This document shows, one piece after another, positions 36,951 to 44,333 of a DNA stretch of 64,000 nt. Position 1 is the first letter of the stretch; each line of letters opens with the position of its first letter. Below the pieces are notes generated by a model. The model did not search any database. It saw only the letters and a program-made list of their open reading frames with translations, and was not told where the DNA came from. This DNA is from Sva-07 sp963716235. Its GTDB lineage: Bacteria; Actinomycetota; Acidimicrobiia; Acidimicrobiales; Ilumatobacteraceae. The stretch is taken from NCBI GenBank assembly GCA_963716235.1, contig CAVQTE010000034.1:11852-75851 (forward strand), read 5' to 3'. A program made the translations under genes and the position numbers.

Positions 36951-39883
36951 GTGACCGTCCGAGTGACCACGCTGAAGGGCGCCGACGCCGGTGCCTACTA
37001 CGTCGAGGCGCTCCCGAACTACTACCTCGACTCGGGCGAGCCACGCGGCATCTGGATCGGCGACGGCGCGAGCCTGCTCGGCCTCGCCGATGAAGTCGCC
37101 GACGAACAGTTCCTCGCCGCTCATGGCGGGCATGGATCCGCAACGCCCCGATCGTGCACTCGGCCGCACGTACGACGACACGTCGGTGCGCGGGTTCGAC
37201 GTGACATGTTCGGCGCCGAAGTCCGTGTCCGTGATGTTCGCCCTCGGTGACCATGACGTCCGTCGGGAAGTGCTCGCCGCACACGATGCTGCAGTCACTG
37301 CGCTCGCCGGCTGGATCGAACGGCACGCGCACACGCGGTACCGGATCGGTGGGGAAGTGGCGGTGGTCGACGCCGAGGGGATCGTGGCGGCGGCGTTTCG
37401 GCAGCACACCAGCCGGGCGCTCGACCCGCAGATCCACACCCATCTCGTGATCGCCAATCGGGTCAAGTCGCCCGACGGTCGCTGGCTGGCACTCGACGCC
37501 CGGCTGATCAAGCACGACCAACAGACACTCTCCGCCCTCTATCACGCCAGCCTGCGAGCCGAGATGACGGCGCGCCTCGGTGTCCGATGGCATGCGCCCG
37601 AACGAGGCATCGCCGAGATGTGCGACGTCAGCGCCGACCTGCTCGCCGAGTTCTCGGCGCGCACCTCCGACGTCCGACGGCGCGTGGACGACAAGCTCGA
37701 TCGCTTCATCGATTCGATGGGCCGTGAGCCGACGCCCCGCGAGCGCTGGCGGTTGGAACGGGAAGCCGTCGTCGACAGCCGTCCGCACAAGTCGCACTCG
37801 ATCGACGCCGAGGTACTGCATGCCGGCTGGGCGGAGCAGACCCGACGGTTCGGGCTCGACCCGGATCGTGTGGTCGACGATGCCGTCGATCGCGTCGACG
37901 CTCGGCGCGGCCTCGACGGTGAGGAGGCGTCGGACGTGCTGCACCATGCGATGGACTCGATCGTCGAGCGGCAGTCGTCGTGGCGGCCGACGGAAGTCCA
38001 CCGCGAGGTGGCGGCAGCCGTTCCGACCGATCTCGCCGTCGGAGCGGAACCGCTCGTCGAGTGGATCGAGCAGTCCGCTGGGCACCTGGGCGCATCACAC
38101 TGCGTCGACCTGTCGCGCCCGATTCCCGCCGGAGCGATGCTGCGCCGCGATGGCCGGCCCGTCACCGAGTCGGCGATCGACCGGGCCCTCACCACCAACG
38201 GAGTGCTCGACCAGGAGGCCGGACTGATCGAGTGGGCAGACCGCCGTCTGGGCGTCAACGAGCACGATCACGAAGGTCTGGCCGTCGAGACGACGCACCT
38301 CACCGATCCACAGCGCGTGGCGGCCAGCGCAGTGGCCGGGGGAGCGGAGCTGGTGCTCGTCGTCGGCCCCGCCGGCACCGGCAAGACCACTGCGCTCGCG
38401 CCCGCCGTCGAGCAGCTCCGACTCGACGGACGAGCGGTGTTCGGGGTGGCGCCATCGGCAGCGGCCGCCGAGGTACTCGCGATCGAGACCGGCGTCGAGG
38501 CCGACACCGTCGACAAGTTGTTGATCGAGCACAACCTGGCGAGAAGGCCCGACCATCGCTTCGACCTGCCCGCTGGAGCGACGGTGATCGTCGACGAGGC
38601 GGGCATGATCCCCACCGCCAAGCTCGCGGAACTCGCAGCGCTCGCCGACCAGCGCTCCTGGCGTGTCGTGCTCGTCGGTGATCCACAGCAGTTCTCGGCT
38701 GTCGGCCGAGGCGGCATGTTCGGCCTCACCGTCGACACGTTCGGCGCGATCGAGCTCGACAGCGTCCACCGCTTCACGCATGCATGGGAACGCGACGCCA
38801 GTCTCCGACTCCGCCGCGGCGACGTCGACGTCGTCGACCTCTACGACTCGCACGAGCGCCTCCGCGGCGGACCGTCCACGCAGATGGAACGCAACGCCAT
38901 CCACACGTGGTGGCGACACCGACAGGTCCGGCGACGAGGTGCTGCTGATGGCACCGACGAACGAGACCGTCGCCGTGCTCAACGAACGAGCCCAGCTCAT
39001 CCGTATCCATGCCGGCGAGATCGACCCGGACGGTCGACACGCCAGGATCGCAGGTGGACGAGTCTTCGTGGGCGACGAGATCGCCACGCGCCACAACGAC
39101 CGCCGGCTACTCACCGACCGTGGCGACATGGTCCGCAACCGAGCGACGTGGACCGTCGATCGAGTCGGCAGCGACGGCTCGCTCGTCGCCACCGGCCGCA
39201 ACGGCAGCGTCCGCCTTCCAGCCAGCTACGTGGCCGAGCACGTCGAGTTGGCGTACGCCACCACCGGCATGGGCGCTCAGGGCCGCACCGTCGACGTCGG
39301 TATCCTGTACCTCGACCACCCGACCGACGTCCGCAACATCTACGTACCGCTCACACGTGGCCGGTCGAGCAATCTCGCCTTCGTCGCCACGACGGGCGAG
39401 GACACCGCCGTGGACGTGCTGAGCCGGTGCCTCACCACCGACTGGATCGACCAGCCCGCCCACACCCGCCGAGCCGAACTCACCGGCAAGATCATCCGCC
39501 CTCCGTCAGCGTTGAACGGCGAGCAGCTCCGCGACCTGTTCGCCGAGCGGTACGACCTCCGAGGAGCGGAGACAGCGGCCGAAGATGCGAGGTTCAAGCA
39601 CGTGGACCAGGCGATCTGGCGCGACATCCATCTGCGAGCACACCGCCTGCGTCTCCAACAGCCGGACTGGGCGATCGAGCAACTCGGCCCGATGGAGGAG
39701 ACCGCCCGCATGCGCCGACTCTGGGGGATCTTCGCCGCCCACCTCGAGCAGCACCACGTCGCCTACAGCGACGTGATCGACCACGAAGACGCGTACGAAT
39801 CGCACTGCGCCCTCGTCGAGGACATCGTCGACCAGATGCAAGAACGTGAGTCGGTCTCCGCCGACATGTCCATCGACCTCTGA
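36951..39883 (+). pseudogene. MobF/TraA-type conjugative relaxase-helicase, two frameshifts
   Basis: From GTG 36951 the N-terminus reads VRVTTLKGADAGAYYVEALP followed by NYYLDSGEPRGIWIGDGASL, a TrwC-type relaxase start with candidate catalytic tyrosines (YY). One extra base near 37115 moves to FDVTCSAPKSVSVMFALGDH and the metal-binding HxH in DPQIHTHLVIANRV. The helicase part has Walker A VVGPAGTGKTTAL and Walker B VIVDEAGMI. A second break near 38920 leads to LLMAPTNETVAVLNERAQ, TTGMGAQGRTVDVGILYL and YVPLTRGRSSNLAFVATTG. About 975 residues in total. It would nick oriT and unwind DNA for transfer. Only two indels separate it from an intact gene. Confidence 0.87.
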
Positions 39884-39927
39884 CCGCAGCGCCGGTCGTC
39901 TGATCCGGCTGATCCGCGACGGGTATC

Positions 39928-40114
39928 GTGGAGTCGTGGCTGCAGAGGACGGTCGAGCTGTGGACGGTGGAGGAGTTCTTCGCTGATGCTCGTCCGACCG
40001 ACGACGACGTTCCGATCGCCGCCGACGGTCGGGTGCTCGACACCCCCGCCAAGGTCATCGCCTACATCGACGAGATCAACGCCCGACGCGTCTGCGGCGG
40101 AACAGGGTGGCTGA
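39928..40114 (+). pseudogene. Small antitoxin-like protein preceding the nucleotidyltransferase
   Basis: From GTG 39928 the frame reads WTVEEFFADARPTDDDVPIA then ADGRVLDTPAKVIAYIDEIN and ARRV. Near 40093 a shift of frame would give a natural end (EQG and a stop at about 40114) overlapping the next gene. About 60 residues, acidic, with an ADGR..DTP..V..YI.EIN pattern typical of small partners encoded before DUF6036-type nucleotidyltransferases. Antitoxin function is inferred from context only. Confidence 0.55.
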
Positions 40115-40645
40115 GGAGTCGTTCGACCCCGGGAGAATCCTTCGTGCCCTCGATGAGCACGACGTCGAGTACGTCCTCGTAGGCGGATTGGTGCCCGTGC
40201 GCACGGCGCACTCCGGCCGACGACAGACATCGACTGCGTGCCCGAAGGTGGACTTGCCAACCTGGGTCGGCTTGCGAACGCGCTCAGCGAGCTCGGCGCT
40301 CGACTTCGTGTCGGTGGGATGACCGACGACGAGGCCCGCCAGCTCCCGGTTCGGCTCGACGCCGAGACGCTGCGTTCGTTCGGGAGTTCCACCTGGATGA
40401 CCGATGCCGGGCCGGTCGACGTTCTTCGCGAACTCCGCGATCGCGACGGCCGAGATGTTCCGTTCGATGCGTTGCGGGACCGCTGCACCGATCAACAGAT
40501 CGGCGGCGTCGTCGTCCGCGTCGCCGGCCTCGACGACATCATCGCTGCCAAGGAATTCGCCGGACGCGACAAGGACCACGAAGCGCTACCGGAGCTTCGA
40601 GAACTGCGTGACACCCGAGAAGGCCACACGGCTGAGGAGAATTGA
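40107..40645 (+). pseudogene. Nucleotidyltransferase (DUF6036/AbiEii-like), frameshifted
   Basis: From GTG 40107, ESFDPGRILRALDEHDVEYV and LVGGL are the first part of an NTase active site (hGGxA). One base appears missing near 40195; the other frame continues ARAHGALRPTTDIDCVPEGG with the metal-binding DID, then LANLGRLANALSELGARLR and DVLRELRDRDGRDVPFDALR, ending VRVAGLDDIIAAKEFAGRDK. Such NTases are toxins in several toxin-antitoxin and abortive-infection systems. About 180 residues joined. Confidence 0.7.
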
Positions 40646-40903
40646 TGGAACGGACCACGATCGACGACCTGAAGCATCGCCGGCTCGCCGGCATGACTAC
40701 CGACGAACGGGCCGAGTTCGATGCGGCCTACGACGCGACCCGACTCGGGATCGAAGTCGGCGAGCAGAGCGCGACGCCGTGAGGAAGCCGGGCTCGCCAC
40801 GAGTCGCAGCTCGGATGGGCACCAGCCAGGCCCGCCGTGGCGCGTCGAGGCCGGCGGTGTGGGATCCACGCTCACCACGCTCCAGAAGGTCGCCGCCAGC
40901 TGA
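40645..40903 (+). pseudogene. XRE-family HTH protein, multiply frameshifted
   Basis: The start ATG 40645 overlaps the NTase stop (ATGA). Frame 1 gives MERTTIDDLKHRRLAGMTTD followed by ERAEFDAAYDATRLGIEVGE and a TGA at 40780. Pieces of an XRE HTH follow in other frames: REEAGLA, AARMGTSQA, then VEAGGVGSTLTTLQKVAAS to a stop at 40903. Together they match the order of a typical antitoxin-like XRE protein (long N-terminal helix, then HTH). At least three indels. It closes the toxin-antitoxin-like trio at the element's right end. Confidence 0.6.
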
Positions 40904-40937
40904 AATCGCCAGCTCTAAGGTGTGACCGTCGGATCCA

Positions 40938-40978
40938 TCCAAGATTTCATCCAAGAAACTCACCGGAACATCTTGGAT
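40938..40978. promoter_or_regulatory. Candidate integrase arm-type sites, right end
   Basis: TCCAAGATT (40938-40946) and TCCAAGAAA (40950-40958) in direct orientation, and TCTTGGAT (40971-40978) as an inverted copy. They match the three 9-mers beside attL. Symmetrical placement inside both ends supports integrase or excisionase binding. Inferred, not proven. Confidence 0.55.
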
Positions 40979-40982
40979 CTGG

Positions 40983-41051
40983 CCGGTACCCGACGGACAC
41001 GACAGTCGCAAAAGCCCTGCTCAGCGGCACTATCCGGTACTCGACGGACAC
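40983..41051 (+). repeat. 18-bp direct repeat beside attR
   Basis: CCGGTACCCGACGGACAC (40983-41000) and CCGGTACTCGACGGACAC (41034-41051) differ at one base and start 51 bp apart. They lie immediately inside attR. They may be further recombinase or accessory-protein sites. Confidence 0.6.
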
Positions 41052-41061
41052 CCGAGCGGCT

Positions 41062-41107
41062 ACTCATAATCCGTGGGTCGTGGGTTCGAGCCCCACCCGC
41101 CCCACCA
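41062..41107 (+). repeat. Right attachment site (attR), 46 bp
   Basis: Exact copy of the anticodon loop to CCA of tRNA-Met at 17263-17308. The upstream bases do not form a D-arm or acceptor strand, so this is not a tRNA gene. It marks the right end of the element. Confidence 0.93.
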
Positions 41108-41296
41108 GGTCAGAGGTTGTCTTTCTCCCATACCTCGTCGCGCGTCGGACCACAGTGGCGAGTGGCTGGAGTCTGTGAGCGCTGAATTCGGGTCCGGTGG
41201 CCGTGTGGCCGAGCGGCGACTAGCGTTTCGTCGGTGAGGATCCGACGGCGGTCAGAACGGCCGGAGCGCCGAAGGCCCTCGGTTCATGACGCAGTC

Positions 41297-41494
41297 ATGA
41301 CGGATCGTCTCTTGATCAGGCCGGTGCTCCCCAGTGACGCCGACGTGTACGTCGATTTGATCGACGACACCATCATGCGGATCAACGGGTTTCCTGAGCA
41401 CTACCAACGGGACGTGCGGCTCGCGGTCGAGTTCGGCCATCTCTCAGGTACGCGCGTGTTGACAGCGTTGCGCGAGAGTCGAACGTTGGGGTGA
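41297..41494 (+). pseudogene. Truncated GNAT acetyltransferase fragment
   Basis: From ATG 41297 the sequence reads TDRLLIRPVLPSDADVYVDL, IDDTIMRINGFPEHYQRDVR and ends ALRESRTLG after 65 residues. LLIRPVLPSDAD is the classic start of GNAT N-acetyltransferases, which need about 150-180 residues including the acetyl-CoA loop; that part is absent. No continuation was found downstream. Its position close to attR suggests damage during earlier insertions. Confidence 0.6.
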
Positions 41495-41648
41495 TTCAGA
41501 CCTGCCATGCCGAAGTCCGAGCCGGCTGTAGGTGCCGAGGATTGATTGACTACCGAGTACGACGCGTTGGGGTCGCTCGCACCGTCGATCTGCCCGCTGG
41601 GGTGACGGAAGCTCACAGTGCGGGGGTCGGCGAGCCCATGGTCGGCCC

Positions 41649-42098
41649 TCACGTGGTGTAGGGGCCGCCGCGCTTGGAGTACTCGGCGCGGTATTCCCGC
41701 GCCAGCTGTTCTTGGCGGGTCTTCGACAGGAGCTTGCCCGCCAGCTGAAAGGTGCCGTGTTCCTCCTCGTCCAAGTGGTCGCGAACTTCTGTGGCAAGTT
41801 GCTTGGCGAGCTCAGCGAACTGGACAGTAGCGGGGTCCGCACCGCGCAACTCGTCGACCAGTTTCTCGGCCTTGTGGTGATCGGCCAGTGCGTGACGACT
41901 GACCGACAGCCCGGCGTTGTCCATGAGCAACGGCACGTAGAAATGGCGTTCCTCGGCCGTGGCGTGCGCGTCGAGTTCGTTGGCAAGCGCAAGGAATGCG
42001 GCGCGACGGTTCTCGCCGGAGGCCCGCCCGTGTGTCATCGTGCGGGCGAGTGAACGCTGGACCTCGTGGCTCGCTCGCAAGTCGTCGAAGATCGCCAT
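41649..42098 (-). CDS. Hemerythrin HHE domain protein
   Basis: From ATG 42098 (ATG 42116 is an alternative) the product is 149 residues. It has the four-helix His/Glu pattern of HHE proteins: H11 (ASHEVQRSL), H45 and E50 region (LDAHATAEERHFY), H74 (LADHHKAEKLV) and H108 (RDHLDEEEHGTF). These ligands build a non-heme di-iron centre used for oxygen or NO sensing or iron storage. The C-terminus is basic (REYRAEYSKRGG). Single gene, upstream of the kdp area. Confidence 0.88.
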   Translation of the reverse strand: MAIFDDLRASHEVQRSLARTMTHGRASGENRRAAFLALANELDAHATAEERHFYVPLLMDNAGLSVSRHALADHHKAEKLVDELRGADPATVQFAELAKQLATEVRDHLDEEEHGTFQLAGKLLSKTRQEQLAREYRAEYSKRGGPYTT

Positions 42099-42425
42099 CC
42101 CGGTATGCCCCACCATGCCGACGACGGTCGCGGCCGACGCCACAAACCGATACCGCGGCGGAAGGCGCGTTTCGTGACGCGTGACCCATGCGCACTTCGC
42201 TGGCGTTCCGAGAGGCACCGGTGCAGCAGATCCGTCGTTCACCCCGGCAACGCCGGGATCTCAGTGTCTTCCCGACACGGCTGCGTTAGGACTGTGGGGC
42301 TCTGACGAGGGTTCAACACCGAGCAGTCCAGCACCGCCACGACGACGAATGCGCTGGCGGCGAGGCGCGATTTTCGGCGGTGCCGAGTCCAGGGTCGCAG
42401 TTGAGTGGTACACAGGAGGTATCCC
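42099..42425. other. Intergenic interval, nothing convincing
   Basis: About 330 bp between divergent genes (hemerythrin-like and DUF4118-like). No gene, repeat or RNA recognised; it should hold both promoters. Confidence 0.35.
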
Positions 42426-42872
42426 GTGGACCCCGAGAGAGACGGTCGCTCCGAGTCGCCTGCGTCGAGTGGAGGTGCGTACCCAGTCATCTCTCCGACC
42501 GTGGTGGCTGTTGTCGGTCCGATCCTGGCCCTGCTCGTCGCGGGCGGCCTCGTGCCGCTTCGGGACACGTTGGGCGTCACGAACGTCGCATTGTTGATCA
42601 CCCTGGTCGTCGTCGCGGCTACGGCTGACCGTTCCGCTGGCGCGATCACTGCGGTCGTGGCGGCCTTGTCGTACAACTTCTTCCACACGCAGCCATATCG
42701 CTCACTGCGGATCGACAACGGTCGAGACACGCACGCTGGAGCCGTGTTCGGTCAGATCGTGTTGGTCCCGCGTGCCCAATCGGGCTCGATCCGTGATGAG
42801 CGACGCGTCGCCGTGGCCCTCGCCGACCAGTTCGCAGCCGCCATCGCGCTCGACTCGCCTGTCCCTTCCTGA
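42426..42872 (+). CDS. KdpD-like DUF4118 membrane fragment
   Basis: From GTG 42426 the product is 148 residues. The first half has the KdpD-type membrane block: hydrophobic VVAVVGPILALLVAGGLVPL, ALLITLVVVAATADRSAGAI, then ALSYNFFHTQPYRSLRID with the family hallmark NFFxTxPY. The last part (IVLVPRAQSGSI then RDERRVAVALADQFAAAI) follows abruptly, with a fourth membrane helix missing, so an internal deletion is likely. It has no kinase or universal-stress domain. It lies 1.4 kb before the kdp operon, whose own KdpD is complete. Confidence 0.65.
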   Translation: MDPERDGRSESPASSGGAYPVISPTVVAVVGPILALLVAGGLVPLRDTLGVTNVALLITLVVVAATADRSAGAITAVVAALSYNFFHTQPYRSLRIDNGRDTHAGAVFGQIVLVPRAQSGSIRDERRVAVALADQFAAAIALDSPVPS

Positions 42873-42936
42873 ACCATACGACGTCGTGTGGGATCGAGCG
42901 GGCTCAGGTGATGGCCCCGCGACCGTGGCCCGGCTG

Positions 42937-43458
42937 TCAGGCGGCGAGCACCATGACCCAGTAGGTCACACCGTTGGAACCGACCGCCGCAGCAACACCG
43001 ATGTTGACCATGCTGCCATTGAGGATGTTCGCTCTGTGTCCGGCGCTGTTCATCCAAGTGTTCATGACCTCGGCTGGTGTCTGCTGACCTGCAGCGGCGT
43101 TCTCGGCCCACGTCGTCCAGCCGTAGCCGTACACATGGATGCGCTGCCCGGCATCGGTGCCACCGGAGCCAGTGTGGGTCACCACTTGGCGTTGGGCGAT
43201 GTCGTTCGCGTGGCTTTGTGCGGCGCTGGTCAGACGTCCGTCGACTGCGACCGACGATTGACCGGCGTTGGCCCGCTGTTCATTGACCGAGGCGACCACA
43301 GAGTCCTGCACGTTCGCGACCTGGACGATTGCGGCAGGCGGGGCGCAGCGTGGTGCCACGCCGGCAACCCCGAACAGCCCGAGTACAGCCGTCATGCCAA
43401 ACGCGCCGAGGTGATTGTTGATCCGTCGCGTGCGGCTACGGATGGGGGAGGAGTTCAT
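42937..43458 (-). CDS. Secreted CAP/SCP domain protein
   Basis: From ATG 43458 (GGAAGC upstream) the product is 173 residues. A basic start (RSRTRRINNHLG) and a hydrophobic signal (FGMTAVLGLFGVAGVA) precede the mature domain. The CAP pattern is clear: VVASVNEQRANAGQSSVAVD, LTSAAQSHANDIAQRQVVTH, GYGWTTWAENAAAGQQTPAE, VMNTWMNSAGHRANILN and the final VGVTYWVMVLAA-like strand. Active-site-like His (SHANDIA, GHRANIL) and Glu (WAEN) residues are kept. Exported; function unknown in bacteria. Confidence 0.87.
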   Translation of the reverse strand: MNSSPIRSRTRRINNHLGAFGMTAVLGLFGVAGVAPRCAPPAAIVQVANVQDSVVASVNEQRANAGQSSVAVDGRLTSAAQSHANDIAQRQVVTHTGSGGTDAGQRIHVYGYGWTTWAENAAAGQQTPAEVMNTWMNSAGHRANILNGSMVNIGVAAAVGSNGVTYWVMVLAA

Positions 43459-44034
43459 GGTTGCTTCCGATCGTGCCCGCATCGGTGGACGTTTCGACTC
43501 GATGACTTTTCGTCACCGATCCGACATGAAACCGCAACACTATCATTCGACTCGGCTGAGTGTGTGATCACGAATCGGAAAAGGCAGCGGAAGCCACGAG
43601 GACGGTCGGAGACGGTCGATCCGAGCGAAGCCGATCGCCGCTTCGACCACCTCGCGATACGACCACGTCGGTCTGCCGGTGACCGTCCTCCACGAACACA
43701 GCCAGACGCCGGGCGCGGCGTCGTGATTCGCCACGAGTCAGGCGCGCCGCTGTGCATGGGACTCGGTGTGGTAGATCGGGTAGCCGAACTTCCACACCGC
43801 CGGATGAGCGGACGACGACGGAGGTAGCAGACCCATCGCCTCCAAGAGTACGCGGCGATCAGTGAGTCGTCCCGGGTGTCGGGAGGATCCTGTGAAGGAC
43901 CCGTGAATGGTCGCTCGACGGTCGTGAAGAAGTCGCTAAGGCAATCGAGAACCCAGTTCAGCCTCGCTAGAACGGTGTCGTGCAAACAACTCGCTCGGCG
44001 CCGACGGTCGACGCCACAACAAGGAGTACTCGTC
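43459..44034. other. Interval before the kdp operon, possible gene fragment
   Basis: On the minus strand around 43560-43730 there is natural-looking sequence (VWLCSWRTVTGRPTWSYREV, then VEAAIGFARID) without start or family match. The last 100 bp before 44035 should contain the kdp promoter and KdpE sites; AAGGAG before ATG 44035 is the ribosome site. No c-di-AMP riboswitch fold was recognised by eye. Confidence 0.4.
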
Positions 44035-44232
44035 ATGGCTGACCTCATCTTCGTCTCCATCATCGTCGCGTTCTTCGCGTTGTGCGTCGTCTACCTCCGA
44101 TGGTGCGACGGGATCATCGGACCCGACGAATTCGGTGCCGAGCGCGACGATGCCGCGTCCCCGTACGTCGCCACAGGCCCGACGGGCACCACGATGGTCG
44201 ACACTTCGGAAACTGCGGACGTGACGGCATGA
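44035..44232 (+). CDS. Small single-helix membrane protein heading the kdp operon
   Basis: The product is 65 residues from ATG 44035 with AAGGAG upstream. One membrane helix (MADLIFVSIIVAFFALCVVY) is followed by an acidic cytosolic tail (GPDEFGAERDDAASPYVA and on to SETADVTA). The stop overlaps kdpF by 4 bp (ATGA), so it is translated with the operon. It is not one of the standard Kdp subunits; an accessory or regulatory peptide of KdpFABC is a fair inference. Confidence 0.7.
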   Translation: MADLIFVSIIVAFFALCVVYLRWCDGIIGPDEFGAERDDAASPYVATGPTGTTMVDTSETADVTA

Positions 44233-44333
44233 TCGCCACGGCCTCGTCGATCGACAACTGGATCGCCCTGGGCATCGCGGTTGCGGGCGTCCTCTACCTG
44301 TTCGCCGTGCTCGTCTACCCGGAGCGCTTCTGA
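44229..44333 (+). CDS. kdpF: KdpF, small stabilising subunit of the K+ pump
   Basis: The product is 34 residues from ATG 44229: MIATASSIDNWIALGIAVAG followed by VLYLFAVLVYPERF. One membrane helix ending in YPERF is the KdpF hallmark. It stabilises the KdpABC complex. Stop and kdpA start overlap (TGATG). Confidence 0.9.
   Translation: MIATASSIDNWIALGIAVAGVLYLFAVLVYPERF

Larger units (their letters stand above)
17263..41107. mobile_element. Integrative mobilizable element at tRNA-Met, about 23.8 kb
   Basis: The limits are set by an exact 46-bp direct repeat: the anticodon loop to CCA of tRNA-Met at the left (17263-17308) and an orphan copy at the right (41062-41107). Inside, a tyrosine integrase gene starts about 100 bp from the left copy. 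An excisionase-like HTH gene and a MobF-type relaxase lie near the right. Cargo includes Ni/Co and Zn/Mn-type transporters, regulators and lipoproteins. No VirB/Tra secretion genes were seen, so transfer would need a helper. Repeated TCCAAGAAA motifs sit just inside both ends, as integrase arm sites would. Several genes inside are frameshifted. Confidence 0.9.
40904..41296. other. Right end of the element and adjoining chromosome, no gene
   Basis: It contains candidate arm sites (40938-40978), an 18-bp direct repeat (40983-41000 and 41034-41051) and attR (41062-41107). From 41108 the sequence is chromosomal flank with no gene up to the acetyltransferase fragment. Confidence 0.6.

Noticed and set aside
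41062..41107. Second tRNA-Met
   Set aside because: Only the 3' half is present; no acceptor 5' strand or D-arm upstream. It is the right attachment site.
41195..41225. GTGTGGCCGAGCGG, like the 5' part of tRNA-Ser/Leu
   Set aside because: No anticodon arm, T-arm or acceptor partner follows; only the short D-arm-like word is shared.
43840..44034. c-di-AMP (ydaO) riboswitch before kdp
   Set aside because: No recognisable conserved core; the upstream region is short and the operon already has its own KdpDE.
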